DNA of 64,000 nt from Sanderia malayensis (taxonomy: Eukaryota > Cnidaria > Scyphozoa > Semaeostomeae > Pelagiidae), in contig RQOL01000718.1 of NCBI GenBank assembly GCA_013076295.1, forward strand, positions 3,472,001-3,536,000, given 5' to 3'. Both the position numbers and the translations under genes were made by a program. Under the pieces are notes generated by a model that was given only the letters and a program-made list of their open reading frames with translations, was not told the origin of the DNA and ran no database searches. Positions 1 to 15,100 of this stretch are shown in pieces. Each line of letters opens with the position of its first letter. Position 1 is the first letter of the stretch.

Positions 1-1
1 T

Positions 2-3000
2 CTTGACATTTCAATTGATACTGAAATGAGTGAAAGTACTCTATTAGCTTCATCTGAAAGCATTGAGGAAAATAATAGATCATATTTTAAAGGAGTGCCT
101 GCAAAACCGATCAGTATTTACCAGGGCAGCTTTGATATAGTGTCACTTTGTGAGGAGGATAGTGAAATTGAATTTTCTTCCGTTGATGATTCTGAGGAGA
201 ATGCTTATTTAAGTGATAATGAGGAAAGTGATAAGCTTGACGAATCTCATTCTGAATATAAAAAAGCTCGATCCGTTACGACTTTTGCCAGTGCTGTAGA
301 CTCAAGCATCCACGGGGACAATGAAACTCGGAATTTTGCCACTCCTTTTGATAAACTCGTTAACGTTGGAAGGCATAATAATCTGCCTGCATTGTTCAGA
401 AGAATCAAATTTCCCTCAATGAAAAAGGAGGAAAAATCAAAAAGCCAACGGACTGTCGTCAGTCCAATTATAAAAGGCAGCATTAGCACAGATGATGAAT
501 TTGTGAACAGTCCTTTGCTAAGGAAATCAACATTTTTAATAAGCAAAAATAAGAAAAGAAAGAAGGCAAGAATACAGCAAGCAATTTCTTCATATGAAGT
601 TTTGTCTTCGCATTGGCAAGATGACTTGAAAACATCTCACGATATTATTCATATCCAATCGTCATTCTCAGGTATTTATCAAAACAATATTTTTATCTCA
701 TTAAGGTTCACAGTTTCCTAAAACAGCCCGCCCACCCACTGAAACACAACAGAAAATTGCTCTCACTGTAATATTGTGTCAACGTCAAGGTGAAGTTTTG
801 CTATAGAAATATCAATATTATATATTCTGTTTTGAACATTTTGTGCTTCATAGACGTTGTTTTAATAATTTGACATAATTTAATAATTTGACGTTCTTTC
901 CACCGTCTTCCATTAAAGGGCTACTCGCCATATTTTTATTGACCAAAAAGGAGTAAAAAGGGTTTTTATAAGTGAATTTCAAAATTTAAAAACTGCAGTA
1001 CCTGTTTTTACGTCAAAAACTACCCAGAAATGGAATAAAAAATATGGTGAGATACCCCTTAAACAATTTTCAATGGAGTTAATCATTGAAATTTGTGCAG
1101 AAAAGATTGGCCCTATTATTAATGTTTGTTTTTCCGAGGTTTCACTGTAAATAACCCTGTTATATTTAAGCTTAACACTGCCACTTATGAACTGGTCTTT
1201 CTGCTACGATAATATTCTTCGTTAACACAGCTTCCCTAGTGCTCTTTGTTGATGATGATGCGATTGAGTATTTTGTAGGGGCAACCGACACAGAGACAGA
1301 AATATCCTACGACGCAATGTCACCAATGATAGAATACAACAGCTTACTCGAAAGCCAAGCGCCGTATTTACTCCATGGAGTTGATGACGTCACTGAATTT
1401 GCAGTTCATGAAATGCACGAGAAAGATTTCGATGCGGAATCAGAAATATTTGAAGATGCGCAGTCCATGTTTGAGTTGCCAAGAATTTCATCGCCCAATG
1501 CTACAGCCGCTGTCCTAACGGAATCGACGAGATTTTCAGATGAGACCGAACTTGTTGTTGACGATGAAAGAATGACCGCATCGTCGTTAACAAAACCGGA
1601 CGGGATAATACCGATATACGAAGGAGAAGTGATATTACCGAACCCGGGTAAGATCGTGTCAACGTGGTTGTACCCGATCCAAATGATTTCAATTCCGACG
1701 ACTGAAGTTGCGTTTGAGAAGACATGGGAACCAGGTGGAAATAAATACACCCTCTACAATATTCACGTAAGTTGGGCTTAAATCTCCATTCGAACTAAAA
1801 GTATTGCAACCTGTGATGCAACGTGACATCTAGCACTTTCCCTAAGCAACAAAATTGCATGATAGTTTTTGACGCATTTGAAGAACAAAAAGTATTTAGA
1901 ATTTCATAACATTTCAGTTGAACATGAATACGAAAGACGTTTTGCATACTCTTTCAGTTTTACTTGTTTTCATTGATATTAAAATTCATTCACACAAATT
2001 ACACATGAATCTACGTAAATACAGCTAAAACATTTCAATTGAACATGAATACAAAAGACGTTTTGCATACTCTCCTGTGAACTGTTATTACTATTTAACA
2101 AATACCAGACAGTCTTTAATTCTGTTTTTCTTTGTATTTTGCAGTATGATATTCGTATATGGCCTGAGATATACAAGCGGGAACTACTGGAAGCATCTGC
2201 TATGTCGTCTGGCAATGATGTGCATGAAACTCTGCCATTGATTAGGGAGATCAAGAGAAGATATCGCGAATTCATGTATCTTCACAACAGATTAACTCAC
2301 AGCCAGATGTCTGTTCACATGAAAGGTGTCCTCAGGCCTAATCGAAGATACGCCATGCCGTTCGGAAGAATGGACCCTGATGTCATTGCAGGAAGAAGAA
2401 AAATACTCGAATCATACTTAGTGGTATGCTTTATTTATTTATAATTCTTTTTTATTTTATATTTCTCTGTTTCTTTTTTTATAATCGTTGCATGTCTTCT
2501 TTAAGTTGCTTTGTCATCATTTGTTTTCATTTTCTTCTTCATCTATAAGATTCTTTTTTTATTTACCAACCCAATTTATGATCTTTATCGATAAATGCAA
2601 CGCTTATTTGCTTACATTTCTACTTCATACCCAATAGTTTAATATTCTTATCGAATACCCTCAACAGTGGCTATTGTAGTAGATTCTGCAGTAGTGATGG
2701 CATATTTTTGACGTAAATACCTCTTTATGTGCTTAATTCTTCTATCAACTTTTGACTATTTTCTTTTTGTAGAGTCTTGTCAGCAGACCAGACGTTTGCA
2801 ACAGCAGAGAATTCAAAGAGTTCCTAGGAGCAGAAGGCTACGGCAATCCTCTATTTATAAAACCAAAGCTAATCCAACCGAAACAGGTCGGGGTTTTATT
2901 TTTACTTAATTTTCTACTCTGAAGTTTTCACGAAGTTTTCTTATTTCTTTTTTCAATTCCTCATAGATTCATCTCAATTGATTTCGATTTGAGTTTTAGA

Positions 3001-5560
3001 CATGTAAACATTATTTGATTGATTGGTTGATCAAACAGCTGTCAATCAAATGTTTTTTCATTTGTATTTTCAGATGGAGAACAAATTTGTTGGCAACATT
3101 AAGAATACATTGGCTGGATCTAATTATATCACTGAGAGTTCCCGCTATTTCATTCATGGATACGATGTTCCAAGGATGTTTGGATATTCAGATACAGATA
3201 CTGTTGTAAGTTTCACATTTCCTTCTATTGACGCTCTCTGCTGTTCGCGGCTACCATTTTTGTTGAATATCCCTTAACTCCCTGTGGTGAACATTTCTCT
3301 ACTTAGTTTGAGCATCGCTAACTCCAGAGTAATTTTCTTGGTGTTTTATCTTACTGAGGTATAAAATGTAATGTTTCGGTGATTTAAGTTACGTATATCA
3401 CGGCCTTATACTGCCACAAATGTCTTCCTTTTCATGCCAAGAGTCTTATTTTTCTTTTCAATCATAATTGTTTTAATAACTATTTCATTTTAATGCATTG
3501 CATAGCTATGATAAAAATGAAAGGATGAGAAGGATACAAAGATAAAAATGATTTCTTGCCTTAAGTCACTTGAATTTTTTCGTTATTTTAAAATTTACTA
3601 CTATTTTAAAGATATTTTACGTTTTTCTAAGCTTATTCTATTTGTTTTAGAACAAACATTCTTTGGTGTGGTTTTCGAATTTCGTTGCCATGCAAATCGA
3701 CAGAGACATGCGCCCTGAGGGTCAGCAGTCAACAACAACAACAACAACAACAACAGCAACAACAACAACGACCAATCGATTCAAATCAGATCACATAATT
3801 GGACAAGTGGAATTCTTTCAGAAACCAAAACTTTATTCGTCATCGAAAAAGTCAACAGGATTTAATGACCGCGCTGATGGTGACAATAACCATGGTGATG
3901 AATTGGGACCGAGGCGTAGCGGTGATGGATCCGAGTCTACGAATGATCATCATCATGATCATAACTTGCTTTCATCTGCTGAGAGTCCAGACAGACGTTT
4001 CTCGGTTGGCATTGCTTCTTTGTTTTCAGATGAATTGGCGAAACGGACACGCGATGAGACACTTTCAGTGATCGACGCAAGGAAAGTTGCTGAGGAAATT
4101 CCGTGGCCTCTTACCGATGCCTGTATGTCATTCATCTGTCAGGCATTGAAAGGACTGCACTGCTGGTTGACCTATGAGAATGTCCAACAGGCTGTACTCT
4201 ACAGTATTGGTGGAATTCTTGAATGGTAAGCAGTTTTTTACAGTTGAAATCAAGCATTAGGAGAATGGTTCAATTTGTTCGAGTTAGTGAAAGTTTGCAT
4301 CATCGAGAGTCGAACTTGCCGAACCAAACATTGCCTTCCTTTCAAAGTTTGTTTAATCACATAAGTCATTATTATCATATTATTGTTTTGAATTTCAATA
4401 TTGTTATTTTTAGGAAGATATCAGAGCTAATTGATGAGATAGTGATGAAGGTAAGATGGATGAAATATTTGGGTGACATACACGACGTAATTTGGGAAAA
4501 TGGACAACTGAAAGAGCCGGCACCAATTCCAAACGAGAACGAAAAACGTGAAATGAAAGAAAAGGCTGTTCGAAAATTCCTTGAATTTCTTCCCGGTAAG
4601 TTCTTCTATTGTATCATTGTTGTTTTATGTGAATTACAGTTACACTGTGTTTAGTCGAACACACAAAAGGATGCAGTAAAAACGATAATTATTTTGCATT
4701 CACTTTGAGTTCCTTATATTCATAATATTCATAATATTCATAATAATTCATAATTCGTTTCATAAGTTCAATTGGAAATTGAAGTAACGAAGCTTTCTGC
4801 TATTTTGAGCCAAGCCTGCAGTCGTTGGGGCTTTGAGTTGTAGTGTGTGGATATTAAACCATGACGTTTAGTAAACGCTACCCTTAAATAAGCCACCAGG
4901 TGCACCCACCGAACATCGACCACGTCCACGGGGAAAAACCAGTATTTTTGATTTTGTTTAATTGAACTCTCGACTTATGTCTCGACTTATCAAAGTTGAA
5001 GTTTAATGTTTATTAATGTTACTGCTGCAAATTTCATCGATATATCAAAGTGTTCTATTTTCTTTTTTTGTTTTATAGCCGTTGTTCGTATAATAATTGG
5101 CAATGATAAATACGAGAATTTGGCCAGAGAACTTCTTCACTCTTTGCAATATGAGAAAATAAACAGGTGAGAAAATGGATAAATATCTTTGTGATAAATC
5201 CAAGATTTTATCTAATGAAGCTTTGGGACGATTGTACCAATTGTTCAGGGAATCAGATGCTTGACAAAGGTGAGAGACAGGGGTTCAATGACTCCGGATA
5301 GGGGGTTAAATGACCCTGGACAGGGACAGGGGGTTCAATGACCAGGGACAGGGGGTTTAATCATCCATATTACATTGACACTCTACTTGATCATTGTTGC
5401 CGTCATGGTAATAATCCGAATCATGATTGAATAACTTTTCTATTTTACTTTCAGACATGTTTTGTATGATGCTGTAGAATTGATCATTGGAGAATTTATA
5501 CCTGAAATTCAAGATGGCTTTACCAAATATAAATCAATGGCTCAGACGTCCAACCATTGA
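2..5560 (+). CDS. SNX19-like sorting nexin, 3' part (PX + nexin C-terminal domain)
   Basis: Coding exons by GT-AG sites: 2-671, 1240-1766, 2145-2423, 2773-2886, 3074-3205, 3651-4225, 4414-4595, 5079-5166, 5455-5560; together 2673 nt, 890 codons plus stop, in frame. The gene is open at the left edge, so its N-terminus (a PXA domain would be expected) lies outside. The first exons encode an acidic, serine-rich linker. A PX domain follows across exons 1240-2886, with the lipid-binding RRYREF motif, a proline-containing loop (KGVLRPNRRYAMPFGRM) and the late Arg pair in AGRRKILESYL. The last exons (PWPLTDACMSFI..., LIDEIVMKVRWMKYL..., KFLEFLP) match the sorting-nexin C domain. No RGS domain occurs between the acidic linker and PX, which favours SNX19 over SNX13/14/25. 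Known family role: phosphoinositide-binding endosome/ER membrane organisation. A (CAA)n stretch encodes a Thr run at about 3727-3770. An AATAAA lies at 5851-5856. Confidence 0.78.
1909..2085. repeat. Direct repeat, two ~50-bp copies in an SNX19-like intron
   Basis: A block beginning ACATTTCAGTTGAACATGAA near 1909 recurs near 2030 with few differences, both copies including GACGTTTTGCATACTCT. Spacing is about 121 bp. It lies wholly inside the intron between exons 1240-1766 and 2145-2423. Confidence 0.7.
5250..5365. repeat. Short tandem GGGGGTTCAATGACC-type repeat in the last SNX19-like introns
   Basis: About four imperfect copies of a block resembling GACAGGGGGTTCAATGAC lie in the intron before the last coding exon. 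No coding potential is seen. Confidence 0.6.
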
Positions 5561-5632
5561 ACACATTCTAAACTCTGTTGTCTTTGCCTTTCATTTTATT
5601 TTCTTGTGTGTTATTTACATTTCATGAGATTG

Positions 5633-5766
5633 CAGTCCACCGCAAAAGCTTTACTAAGTCTCCCCGAGGGCTTTTTAATTTGCCCATTTTCATAGGGCGC
5701 TTATTGAAGAGGGTGCTTAATGGAGAGGGTGCTTAATGGAGAGGGGGCTTAATAGAGCTTTTACTG
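5633..5766. mobile_element. Small inverted-repeat element (CAGT...AAAAGCTYTAYTAAG type)
   Basis: The left side contains AAAAGCTTTACTAAGTC and the right side AATAGAGCTTTTACTG, which are inverted copies. The inner part repeats GGGTGCTTAATGGAGA. A related copy with the same ends lies at about 16322-16583 in a VPS11 intron. Ends and size fit a non-autonomous DNA transposon. This copy lies in the 3'UTR or just after the SNX19-like stop. Confidence 0.5.
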
Positions 5767-5850
5767 TACTTTTTATTATTTCAAATTTTGAAACTCATTT
5801 TGAAACTCTAATTTATGACAAAAAATTACAACTAATTTATAATATGACGA

Positions 5851-5856
5851 AATAAA
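5851..5856 (+). terminator. Candidate polyadenylation signal of the SNX19-like gene
   Basis: AATAAA, about 290 nt after the stop codon and about 245 nt before the VPS11 start codon. It is the best-placed hexamer, but usage is unproven. Confidence 0.4.
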
Positions 5857-6100
5857 AATTTCTGCTCTCAAGAAGTATATTGAGACCAGTGGATCATGAC
5901 TCTAAAAAAAGTACGATTTTTGCGTAGATTTGTTACATCATATTTGCAATTGCAATTGCATTTGCAATTGTAGGAAATGCAAATTGCAATGAAATATGAA
6001 ATATACTCCCTCAACTTTCAGAAGTTTTTTCCTTTCGATTTCTGTTCTATTCTTCCCACCTTTTTATCTACAAGTCAATCAATTGTAGAAAGAAAAGAAG

Positions 6101-9100
6101 ATGGCGATTTCACAGTCGCAAGTAAGTTTGAATTTCGGTTTGGCAATGTCAATTTCAGAATCAGATATCTAGCCTTTGCAAACAGGGTTTTAAAGTCTTT
6201 TCAAGGATTTTCATGATGCTAGCGTGATATGTCAACTTTCTAAGAATGTTATTGCTGATCGTTTTTGGCATCACTTGCCAGGCCAAGTCTCTTAAGTTTT
6301 AAAACGCCCACTTGAGGAAGTTTTATTTTCTGCATTTCTACTTTCCGTTTATGGCTTTCTATGTTGAAATTGATAGTACAAACATAATATAATTATTTTA
6401 TTATTCGACTTAAGGATCACTGTGAAATCATTATTTTTAGTGGCGAAAATTCAACTTTTTTGAACGAGAAGTTCTGAAGGACCCATCAACAGATCAGCCT
6501 TTCGATAAATTCAAGGTTAATATGGAGAGAAGTTGTTTTCTTTATGTATTACATATTAATGTATTATTATTATGCATTGAGGAAAATTGGCTAATAAATC
6601 ATTTTCAGGGCTTGGAAATAACATCAACAGCAAGTGGAAGAGGAAATATTTTGGTTGGAGGTTTGCTCTTTGTTTGTGTTTCATTTATTATTTTACTTTA
6701 TTTCTTCAATAAGCAATTTCTACTGAATCAGTTTTGTTTTAGAACGCATCTCTTGCCTTGCTGTTTTTGAAATTTTTTGTAATTTATTTCCCATAGATAA
6801 TGAAGGAAGCATATTTGTTCTTGATGCAGAGCAAAAACTTTCATTTTTCAAAGCATATGAATTTCGAGTTGGTCTTCTTTTTCAATTGAAACAACACAAC
6901 ATTCTTGTTTCTGTCGGGGTGAATAAATATTTATTATTATTATTATTATTATTACAAGTTTTCACCACTACTTTGAATTTCTTGCTCTAATGTAATGATT
7001 AGACTATTGTGAAAAAATATCAGGTCTGATGATTATTTTGTAATTTGGCAAAATAATTACCCCCCTTCATACATTGGCCCTAGCTCTGGAAATGGTTTTG
7101 TATTGTTATTATTGTTATTGTTATTATTATTGTTATACCTTTGCTATATTGTTATTTTTTACCAGGAGTTTGTTTCATGACTCTATCAAATGCTATGTTT
7201 ATGACATCTATCTTTATCTCATGCTTCTAGGAAGATGAGAAGGGTGCTAACAACTTGATCAAAGTCTGGAATTTTGATAAGGTAAATATTCAAGTTATTT
7301 TTACTGCAATGCAATTCCAGTGCAAACAGTTTTGAAGGAACCACAAGCTTCTGTTTAATTCATTCTAATTCATAAGAATAGGGATAAATTGTGTTGAAAC
7401 ATTAATAAGTTGAGTTCTCAAGGGAATAAGAAAGCTAATGCTATCAAGACTCAAATTTGAAGCATGAAGGATATTAAAATGAGAGAAAATCGAAAAAGTT
7501 TTCATAGAGCCGGTTTGATGTAATTGGTGATTTATTTACTGAGGTTCACCTGTATGATACAATTTGAGAGAGAGACAGAGTATTGAGTGTATCATAGTAT
7601 TAAAAAGAGTAGTTTATTGTATCGCTTTTTTGTTTGTTATATCACTGTGTGTGATATCCGAAGGAAATACATTAATGTCAAGAATTTCATTGTTTTGAGT
7701 GTTCTTTTTATTTTCCACCTCCAGATTGATAAAAATGGCGTCCCTTTTCGATGCAAAACATATAGAGCAATAGTTGGAAGCAAAAATGTCTCCGTAAGTA
7801 CTTAGATGATGAGTTTACCATGCTATGCATCCAACAATGAAGACAAACAGGAAAGATCTTTCAATTTCCGAAGCTTCTTTATATCTTTTCTGCTCTCTAT
7901 TAAGACTCATTTCCATATCTCAAAAGTTTTGAATCAGATGGGCCTGGAATTAGGAATATCCTCGATCAAGCATATTGCAATGGTTTGAGCTATTAGTAAT
8001 TTATTTCTATTAATCTTTATCATATATTATATTTTATCAGGTCTCAGCTATCAGTGTTCACGAGAATCTCAGCCAAATGGCAATTGGATTTTATGATGGA
8101 ACTGTTTTGATTGTACGAGGTGACGTGACAAGGGAAAGGTTAATATTTTTGCCAACTATCAACCATTTATTATTCACCTGTGATCACATAACTACTTGCT
8201 AACTGATATATGATTGTCCATTGCTGCAGGTCATTGTAAGTTACTTCTCCAGTAAGATGCAGTGTTATATAGTTTAGGCTCACTTTGAGCATATAATGCT
8301 GTACAGTATTTATTTGCTTTTTTAGGCAAAGCAGACAAAGGAATCTTCATCAAGATAAATACCCTGTCACTGGTAACTTATAAGCAATTCATTTTTTCCA
8401 TAGTAATGTAATTTGATTAAGAACTAATCTACAGTCAAATCTGCATAGTTTGAACTCGGGTAATTCGAACTCTATCCAATTTGAATGAAATTCTCTGTCC
8501 CTTCAAGGATCACTTACGAACCAATTTTTATAAAACAAGCCTCTATATTTCGAAATTTTTGTAATCTGAACATTTTCATGCTTCCCCAGGGTGTTCGAAT
8601 TAGACAGAGTTGACTGTGTAATCTGAATTTCTAATTAAAGTATTAAGGCAACTTTAGTTTTTTTTATCTGTTGTTCATCTTTTAGGTTTGGCTTACAAGC
8701 AGATTGGATCAAATGTCATAATATTTGTTACAACAACAGAGACTGTCACATCTTACAACTTATCAGCTAAAGATAGAAGGGTATGAAACTTATAGAATGA
8801 AACTTTCAAGGTTGATCTTAAAAAAGAGATGATAGTTGAAACTTGTTTCCAATAACTATTGAATTGTAAATGTTAAACAAGCCATTTTATTATAAATGAT
8901 AATCTAATCTGAAATCCTTTTTTTATTTTTTCATGTTGTAGGAGCAGTTAGATGAATTTGGTTGCAATTTCAAATGCTCTGCTATTAGTGAAGTTTCACA
9001 GGAAAACCAATTTGTTATTGCTCGTACAGATGTAAGATAATCAAGATGAATTATAGATTCATTTGCTTGTTTGTTTATCGACCTGTTTCGCTGTGCAGTT

Positions 9101-12100
9101 AAGTCAATGCCTCAAACATAGTGTGTAATTCTGTTCACATTCATTCTTCAGGCTTTGTATTTCTATCAGCCGGAAGGAAGAGGACCATGTCTTGCATTTG
9201 AAGGTACGTTTGATTAGAATAGGAGTGATGATTTCCCTTAATAAGTTCACTACTATCCAACTCAAGTTCCTAGATATCTTCACTAATCTTGAGGTGATTT
9301 GCGTATGCTGCCATTATAATCCATGATATTTTGAAAACTTTGTAATTTAAGGAATTTTTTTATCCCCGTTTTTGTTCTACATGTAAATGTCTAATTTCAT
9401 TACTAAATATAACATATACGGCATAAAATTAGTCAGCAAATTATTAATGATACATTGGTAGAATAATTTGTTTGTTTCATGCTTAATTTGTTTCGTTTTC
9501 TTTTGCTTGAATCCAGGAGAAAAGAAAATTGTGTGCTGTTTTCACGGTTATTTGGTTGTTGTAAGCAAGGATGTGAAACAGCTACCAAGGTAGGTTGAAT
9601 TTCCTTGTTTGACTGTCAAACAAGGTAAACGTCAGAGAATTGCCCGGTTCCACTGTATTTGCAGGATTTTTGTTTATATTTTGAGAATAAATATCTTGGA
9701 ATAAATCTAAATTTCCACATTTAAACTATTTATTTATTCTCAATTCTGTTCCAGGGCTGGCATGTCTATGAATGTTTTAACTGTTTACGACACACAAAAT
9801 AAATTTATCGGTAAGTAATGACACTTCATATCATATCATGACAGTAATTTGTAAGTATTATATTATTGATAAAGATGTAAAGCATACGAAATAATTCTGT
9901 TTTGTGTTTTGCTTTATTTAGCTTACACAGCACCGTTTCCAGAAATTCTTGACGTTCTTGGCGAATGGAGGTCTTTGCATATTATAACACAAGATGGAAA
10001 GGTGTGATTTTAAGTTTACGTTATTTTATTATATCCTGTTTATTTGGAAATTTTATCTTTATGAACTTTGAATCATTCATACAGAGTCGAATCTCCCCAT
10101 CTCGAACTCTGTTCTCTCAAACTCGCTGTCTCGAACAGATTCCCATTTCCCCTCGTTCTCTAGTTGGGTGAATTTAGTTCACATATCTCGAAATCCCGCT
10201 ATGTCGAATGAATTTTCATTTCTCGTGCGAGTTCGAGATAGCGAGAGTCGACTGCAATAACTATTTGATTAGGGGCATTGCTCTTATATTTGCCAAATTA
10301 GCTTTAAGGACCTGTGCTTATTTAAGCATGTGAAATATTCAATATCCTACTTTGAAGATATGCACTAATTTAAGAAGGTGTGGCATCTTTGGGACAGTTT
10401 CCTTTTTTGAATAGATATTGTGTTTTATTTTTCTGTTTAAATCTATTTAGGTATTTCGTCTGGAAGAAAAAGACACTCAAACGAAGCTTGAAACTCTCTT
10501 CAAGAAAAACATGTATGACATGGCAATAAGGTATGGTATTTAATAAAGTATTGAAGAAATTCCATTTTTAAAATGTCCCCTGCTGACCGCGCAAAAGTTT
10601 CTTTGCTTTCCTTTGTTGCCTTTTGTTTTGATGGTATGAACCGCTGGCATGAACTACCAATTTGCTTTACTCAAACAAATTCATAAACAAAGCTACATAC
10701 ATGTATATTTCTTTTATTCTAGCCTAGCTAAAAGCCATCATTATTCAGATGGATTGGTGGAAATATTCAGACAATATGGTGATCATTTGTATAGGTACAT
10801 AACCCTGTCACATAATGTTTATTTTGAATTTATTACCATTTATTACTGTTTACTATTTATAGGGCCTTTATTGATAACAGCAATTTTATTGCTGACAAGG
10901 CAACCTTGTCTAAATAGCAATATTATTATTATTATTATTTTATCTATCATGAAATATACCTGAATATCCTTGGTAACTTATTTATCTTTGTTTTTAACAT
11001 TCAGTTTTTCTTTATTGTAGTAAAGGAAATCATGATGGGGCAATCGACCAATACATTCGTACAATTGGACACCTTGAGGCCTCCTATGTCATCAGAAAGG
11101 TTTTCATTTTATTTCAGTTGTTTCCTTTTTTAAATCTAATTGAACTAAACTAGTTAATAAGTAATATTTTTACAGGTTTGTTTGTTCAGAATAAAGATTC
11201 TGTTATCATGGATAAAATATTAAAACTACATCAAAGTTAAATTATTAAACTAGTTTAGCTAATAATGCGTCTCTTTCCTGTTCTTCAATTTTCAATATTT
11301 TTATTATTCAATCATTTATCCCTTCTTTGTCATTGCTGGACTCATGTCTACTTTGTTACCCAACCAATTCTTTTCATCATCTTCATCGCTACTCTTTTGT
11401 TTATCTGCAAGCATTTTCTTTCTTCATTCTTTAACAACTTTTGTTGCGAACAAGTTTCTTGATAATCGAGTCATTTTTTTTTTCTTCGTTTCCCCCTCAT
11501 TCTGTCCCCTTTTCTTTTCATCTTCTCTTCTTTCTCTTGAAAAGCTTTATTCAGCGTTTAAAATTCTTCTGAAAATTCGTTCAACTTCATTTAATCCTAT
11601 GCATATTTGTTCAGTTTTTAGATGCCCAAAGAATTCACAATTTAACACGATATTTGCAGGTAATTCCAATTAGTTTTAAACCATTGTTTGCGTTGCATTT
11701 TTCTCTAAATTTTTCATCTTCTGACTGTTTCCGTCATAGGCTCTTCACGAAAAAGGACTTGCAAATACCGACCATACAACTTTGTTGCTGAATTGTTACA
11801 CTAAGCTAAAAGCTATTGATAAGCTCAGTGATTTTATTCAGGTAATAATAATGATAAATTAATTAATAATTTTATTCAAGTAATAGTAATTTGACAATTT
11901 TTGTATAAATGAAGCGCACAAATCAATTTTATTGACTAATTTTTTGCAATTTTAGTCTGATAAAGAGCTGAATTTTGATGTGGAAACAGCTATCAAGGTT
12001 TACTAAAATTATGCTTATTAAATCGTACTTTTTGTAACCCAAACTTTTAATTCTATTAATATTTGTTTTGATCGAAATCTTTTCAGTTGTGTTGAGCTTA

Positions 12101-15100
12101 TTTATTTTATTTTTAGGTTTGCAGACAAGCTGGTTATTTCACACATGCGCTGAAATTAGCAGATAAATTCAATCAACATGATTGGTAAGATTTTTCAACG
12201 TTTAATCAATTCGCAAGTTCATCATTTTATTAATGTTTCCTTCAAATGTATAATCTTCCGTAGCATATATTTTATCTTTTTTACTGCCAAGGTATTTAAA
12301 GATTCAACTGGAAGATATCAAGAACTACAAAAATGCACTGAAGTATATTTCCAATCTTAATTTTGTACAGGTTCGTTTAAAGTTTTTCTATCTTGACTTT
12401 AATAGTCTTGTTTTTAATTCAAATTGTCGTTTCCTCAAAAAGCATACTTTATAATTTAAAATTAGGCCACAATATTGCATTCCATCTGCTTATGTGGAAT
12501 ATTCAGTTTAAAGTTAGGGCTGAAAACTTCACATGAACTTTATATGTAATTATATATTATATATTTGTATATGTGATAAAAATGCCAGCTATATGTATAT
12601 TTAGTATTTGTATTTATATTTGGTATTTTGATTTTCTTTGTTTTTAGTTATTTCTAATGTGTATTATCTAGTGTCGCTTTTTCTGATGATGAATTGATTA
12701 CTAAAAATAAAGCAAATTTTTATTTTTATCAAGGCTGAAGCAAATTTGAAATCTTATGGTAAAACACTGATGAATGAAGAACCAGATGAAACTACAGATT
12801 TATTAAAGAGATTATGCTCTGATTATAAACCAGTTTCGACGAAATCAACTGAGCGTAAGTATACAACATAACTTCCAAATTTATTACAGCACAATTTCAT
12901 TATTGGACACTCTTCTACGCTGGATAACTCTTTTCAGTAAAACATCGTACTCACCACAATGTATTGCTATAATTAGAGATCTTTTCAATGTTACCATGCA
13001 ATTCACTCCATATCTTTATATCTTTATATCATAGTTTGTCTAATATCTTGTTGATTTTTCCTTTTTGTTAGGAGTCATTGAGGATGCTGATCGCACTGAT
13101 ACAGGTTATTATTTTTCTTTAAATGTTAACTTAAATGCTTATCTGTGTACATTAATGTTTGCATAGTATTTTTTATTTTAATTCAAATGCTTATCTCTGT
13201 ACTGCATAGTATGTTGTTTCATTTCTCCTTTAAGATACTTCAATTGTTTTCGGCTTGAAAGGTATTACTGATCTTGCTCACAAAACTGCAGCTATGGTCG
13301 TGAGTAAGTAAAGAATTATCATCTAATTTTTAAATTTATTCATTTTCTCTGCAATATGAATTTGTTTAACTTACTGGTGTTTTCAGCAACACTTTCTTAG
13401 TGAGCAGATCTTTTTAAACACGATTTTTACAACTACCTTTGTAACCTACTATTGATATTTATTTATCCAAGAGTTGGAATAATTCAAATTTAAATGTAAT
13501 TCCCAATTAAATGTAATATTCATCAGTAATTATCGCCAAAATCATATTTTCAAGTTATCATATTTATTACAAATCATAAGTTTTTCTGCGTTTGTTTCAG
13601 GTAATAGTGAGCCGTTAATTCTTCGCGCCAAACCAGATGAATTTATTCATATCTTTGTTCATAAAAAGCAGAAATTAGTGGAGTTTTTGGAATATGTGAT
13701 CAAGGTATTACTAATTTCAAGCCAAGTTAATGTTGTCTTTAATTTCGTTACAGCAATGAATTCATCATTAAACGCGATATCTCTTCAATTTTTGTTTATT
13801 TATTTTACAGATTCGAAATGATTGCTCAAATGTTGTTTACAATACATTAATCGAAATTTATCTTCATAATGCAAGCAAGGCTGCACAAGCTAAAGATTTT
13901 ATTGTGAATATTAATTCTTTACATTTCACCCATCTTTTTTCACTCTAACCATTTTTTTCCTTCACTCTGTTACCTTTTTGTTTGAATTATTTGAAATTTA
14001 CTACCGACTAATGAATAATGGCATTTCAATTTTAGACTGAAGCTGAACAAGAAAATAAATGTTTGTCTTTATTCACAAACAGCAAGGTGATTATAATTAT
14101 TCCTTTTTATTTTCATTTAATCTTTTTAAATATGTGAAAGGCATTCATTCTGTTTAATCGTTTTTCTAATTTCAGTCGAAATATGATTTGGACCATGCGT
14201 TGGTATTGGCTAAAATGCACAACTTTAAAAAAGGAATTCTCTATCTTTACGAAGAAGCAAAATTGTACGTAAATTTATGAATTGTAAACTTATTTATCTT
14301 AATTTAATCTTAAATAAAGCAGCACGTCAAAGTAATTAAACAAGCAATGAATGGGTATGCAAATAAACAAACATAAAACCAAGTTTACTATTTTTTTTAT
14401 TTAATTGCTTTTTTGTAGATTTCAGCAAATATTAAGAAATCACATGGAACATAGTGAACATGATTGCATCATTGACGACTGCAAAAAATACGGGTAAATA
14501 GATTATTTGAGACATCTGTTTTAATTTATATATTTGAATAATATATGGTTATTCACTGTATTTTTTGGTTTGTTTTTCCAGTTTCCAAGATCCAAGTTTG
14601 TGGACACAAGCTCTGTCCTATTTTGCCAGAAGAGAAGAAGACTGCAGAAAATACATCACGGAAGTTTTGGATCGTATCTTTTATTATCAAGCTCTATCTT
14701 TTGTTACTTACAAAATTAACATTTATATAAAAAGTGCACACAATAAGTTCATCATCAGAGAGAAAGCGTTCACATTGAATCTTATCATATAAAAGTTCAC
14801 TTTTTAATCACCATTTTTCTAATTCTCACCTACGTGCACATAATTGATGTTTGCAATAATTTTAATGCAATGCCATCATATAATTTCCTTGATTTTCTAT
14901 AAGATATTGCGAAATACAATCTGTTATCGCCACTTTTGGTTATCCAGGCACTGGCACATAATTCAACTGCAACACTTGCTGTTATTAAGGTATTTTCTTT
15001 TAAAATATTAACATCATACTTTATTCTTATTAATACTGTTGTGTTATTGATAACTGTTCTGAGTTTTTTTCTGATTATTCCTAGGATTATATTGTGCGTC

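Noticed and set aside
11265..11673. Plus-strand open frames in a VPS11 intron
   Set aside because: Phe/Ser/Leu-rich read-through of pyrimidine-rich intron; only 11615-11659 is a real exon.
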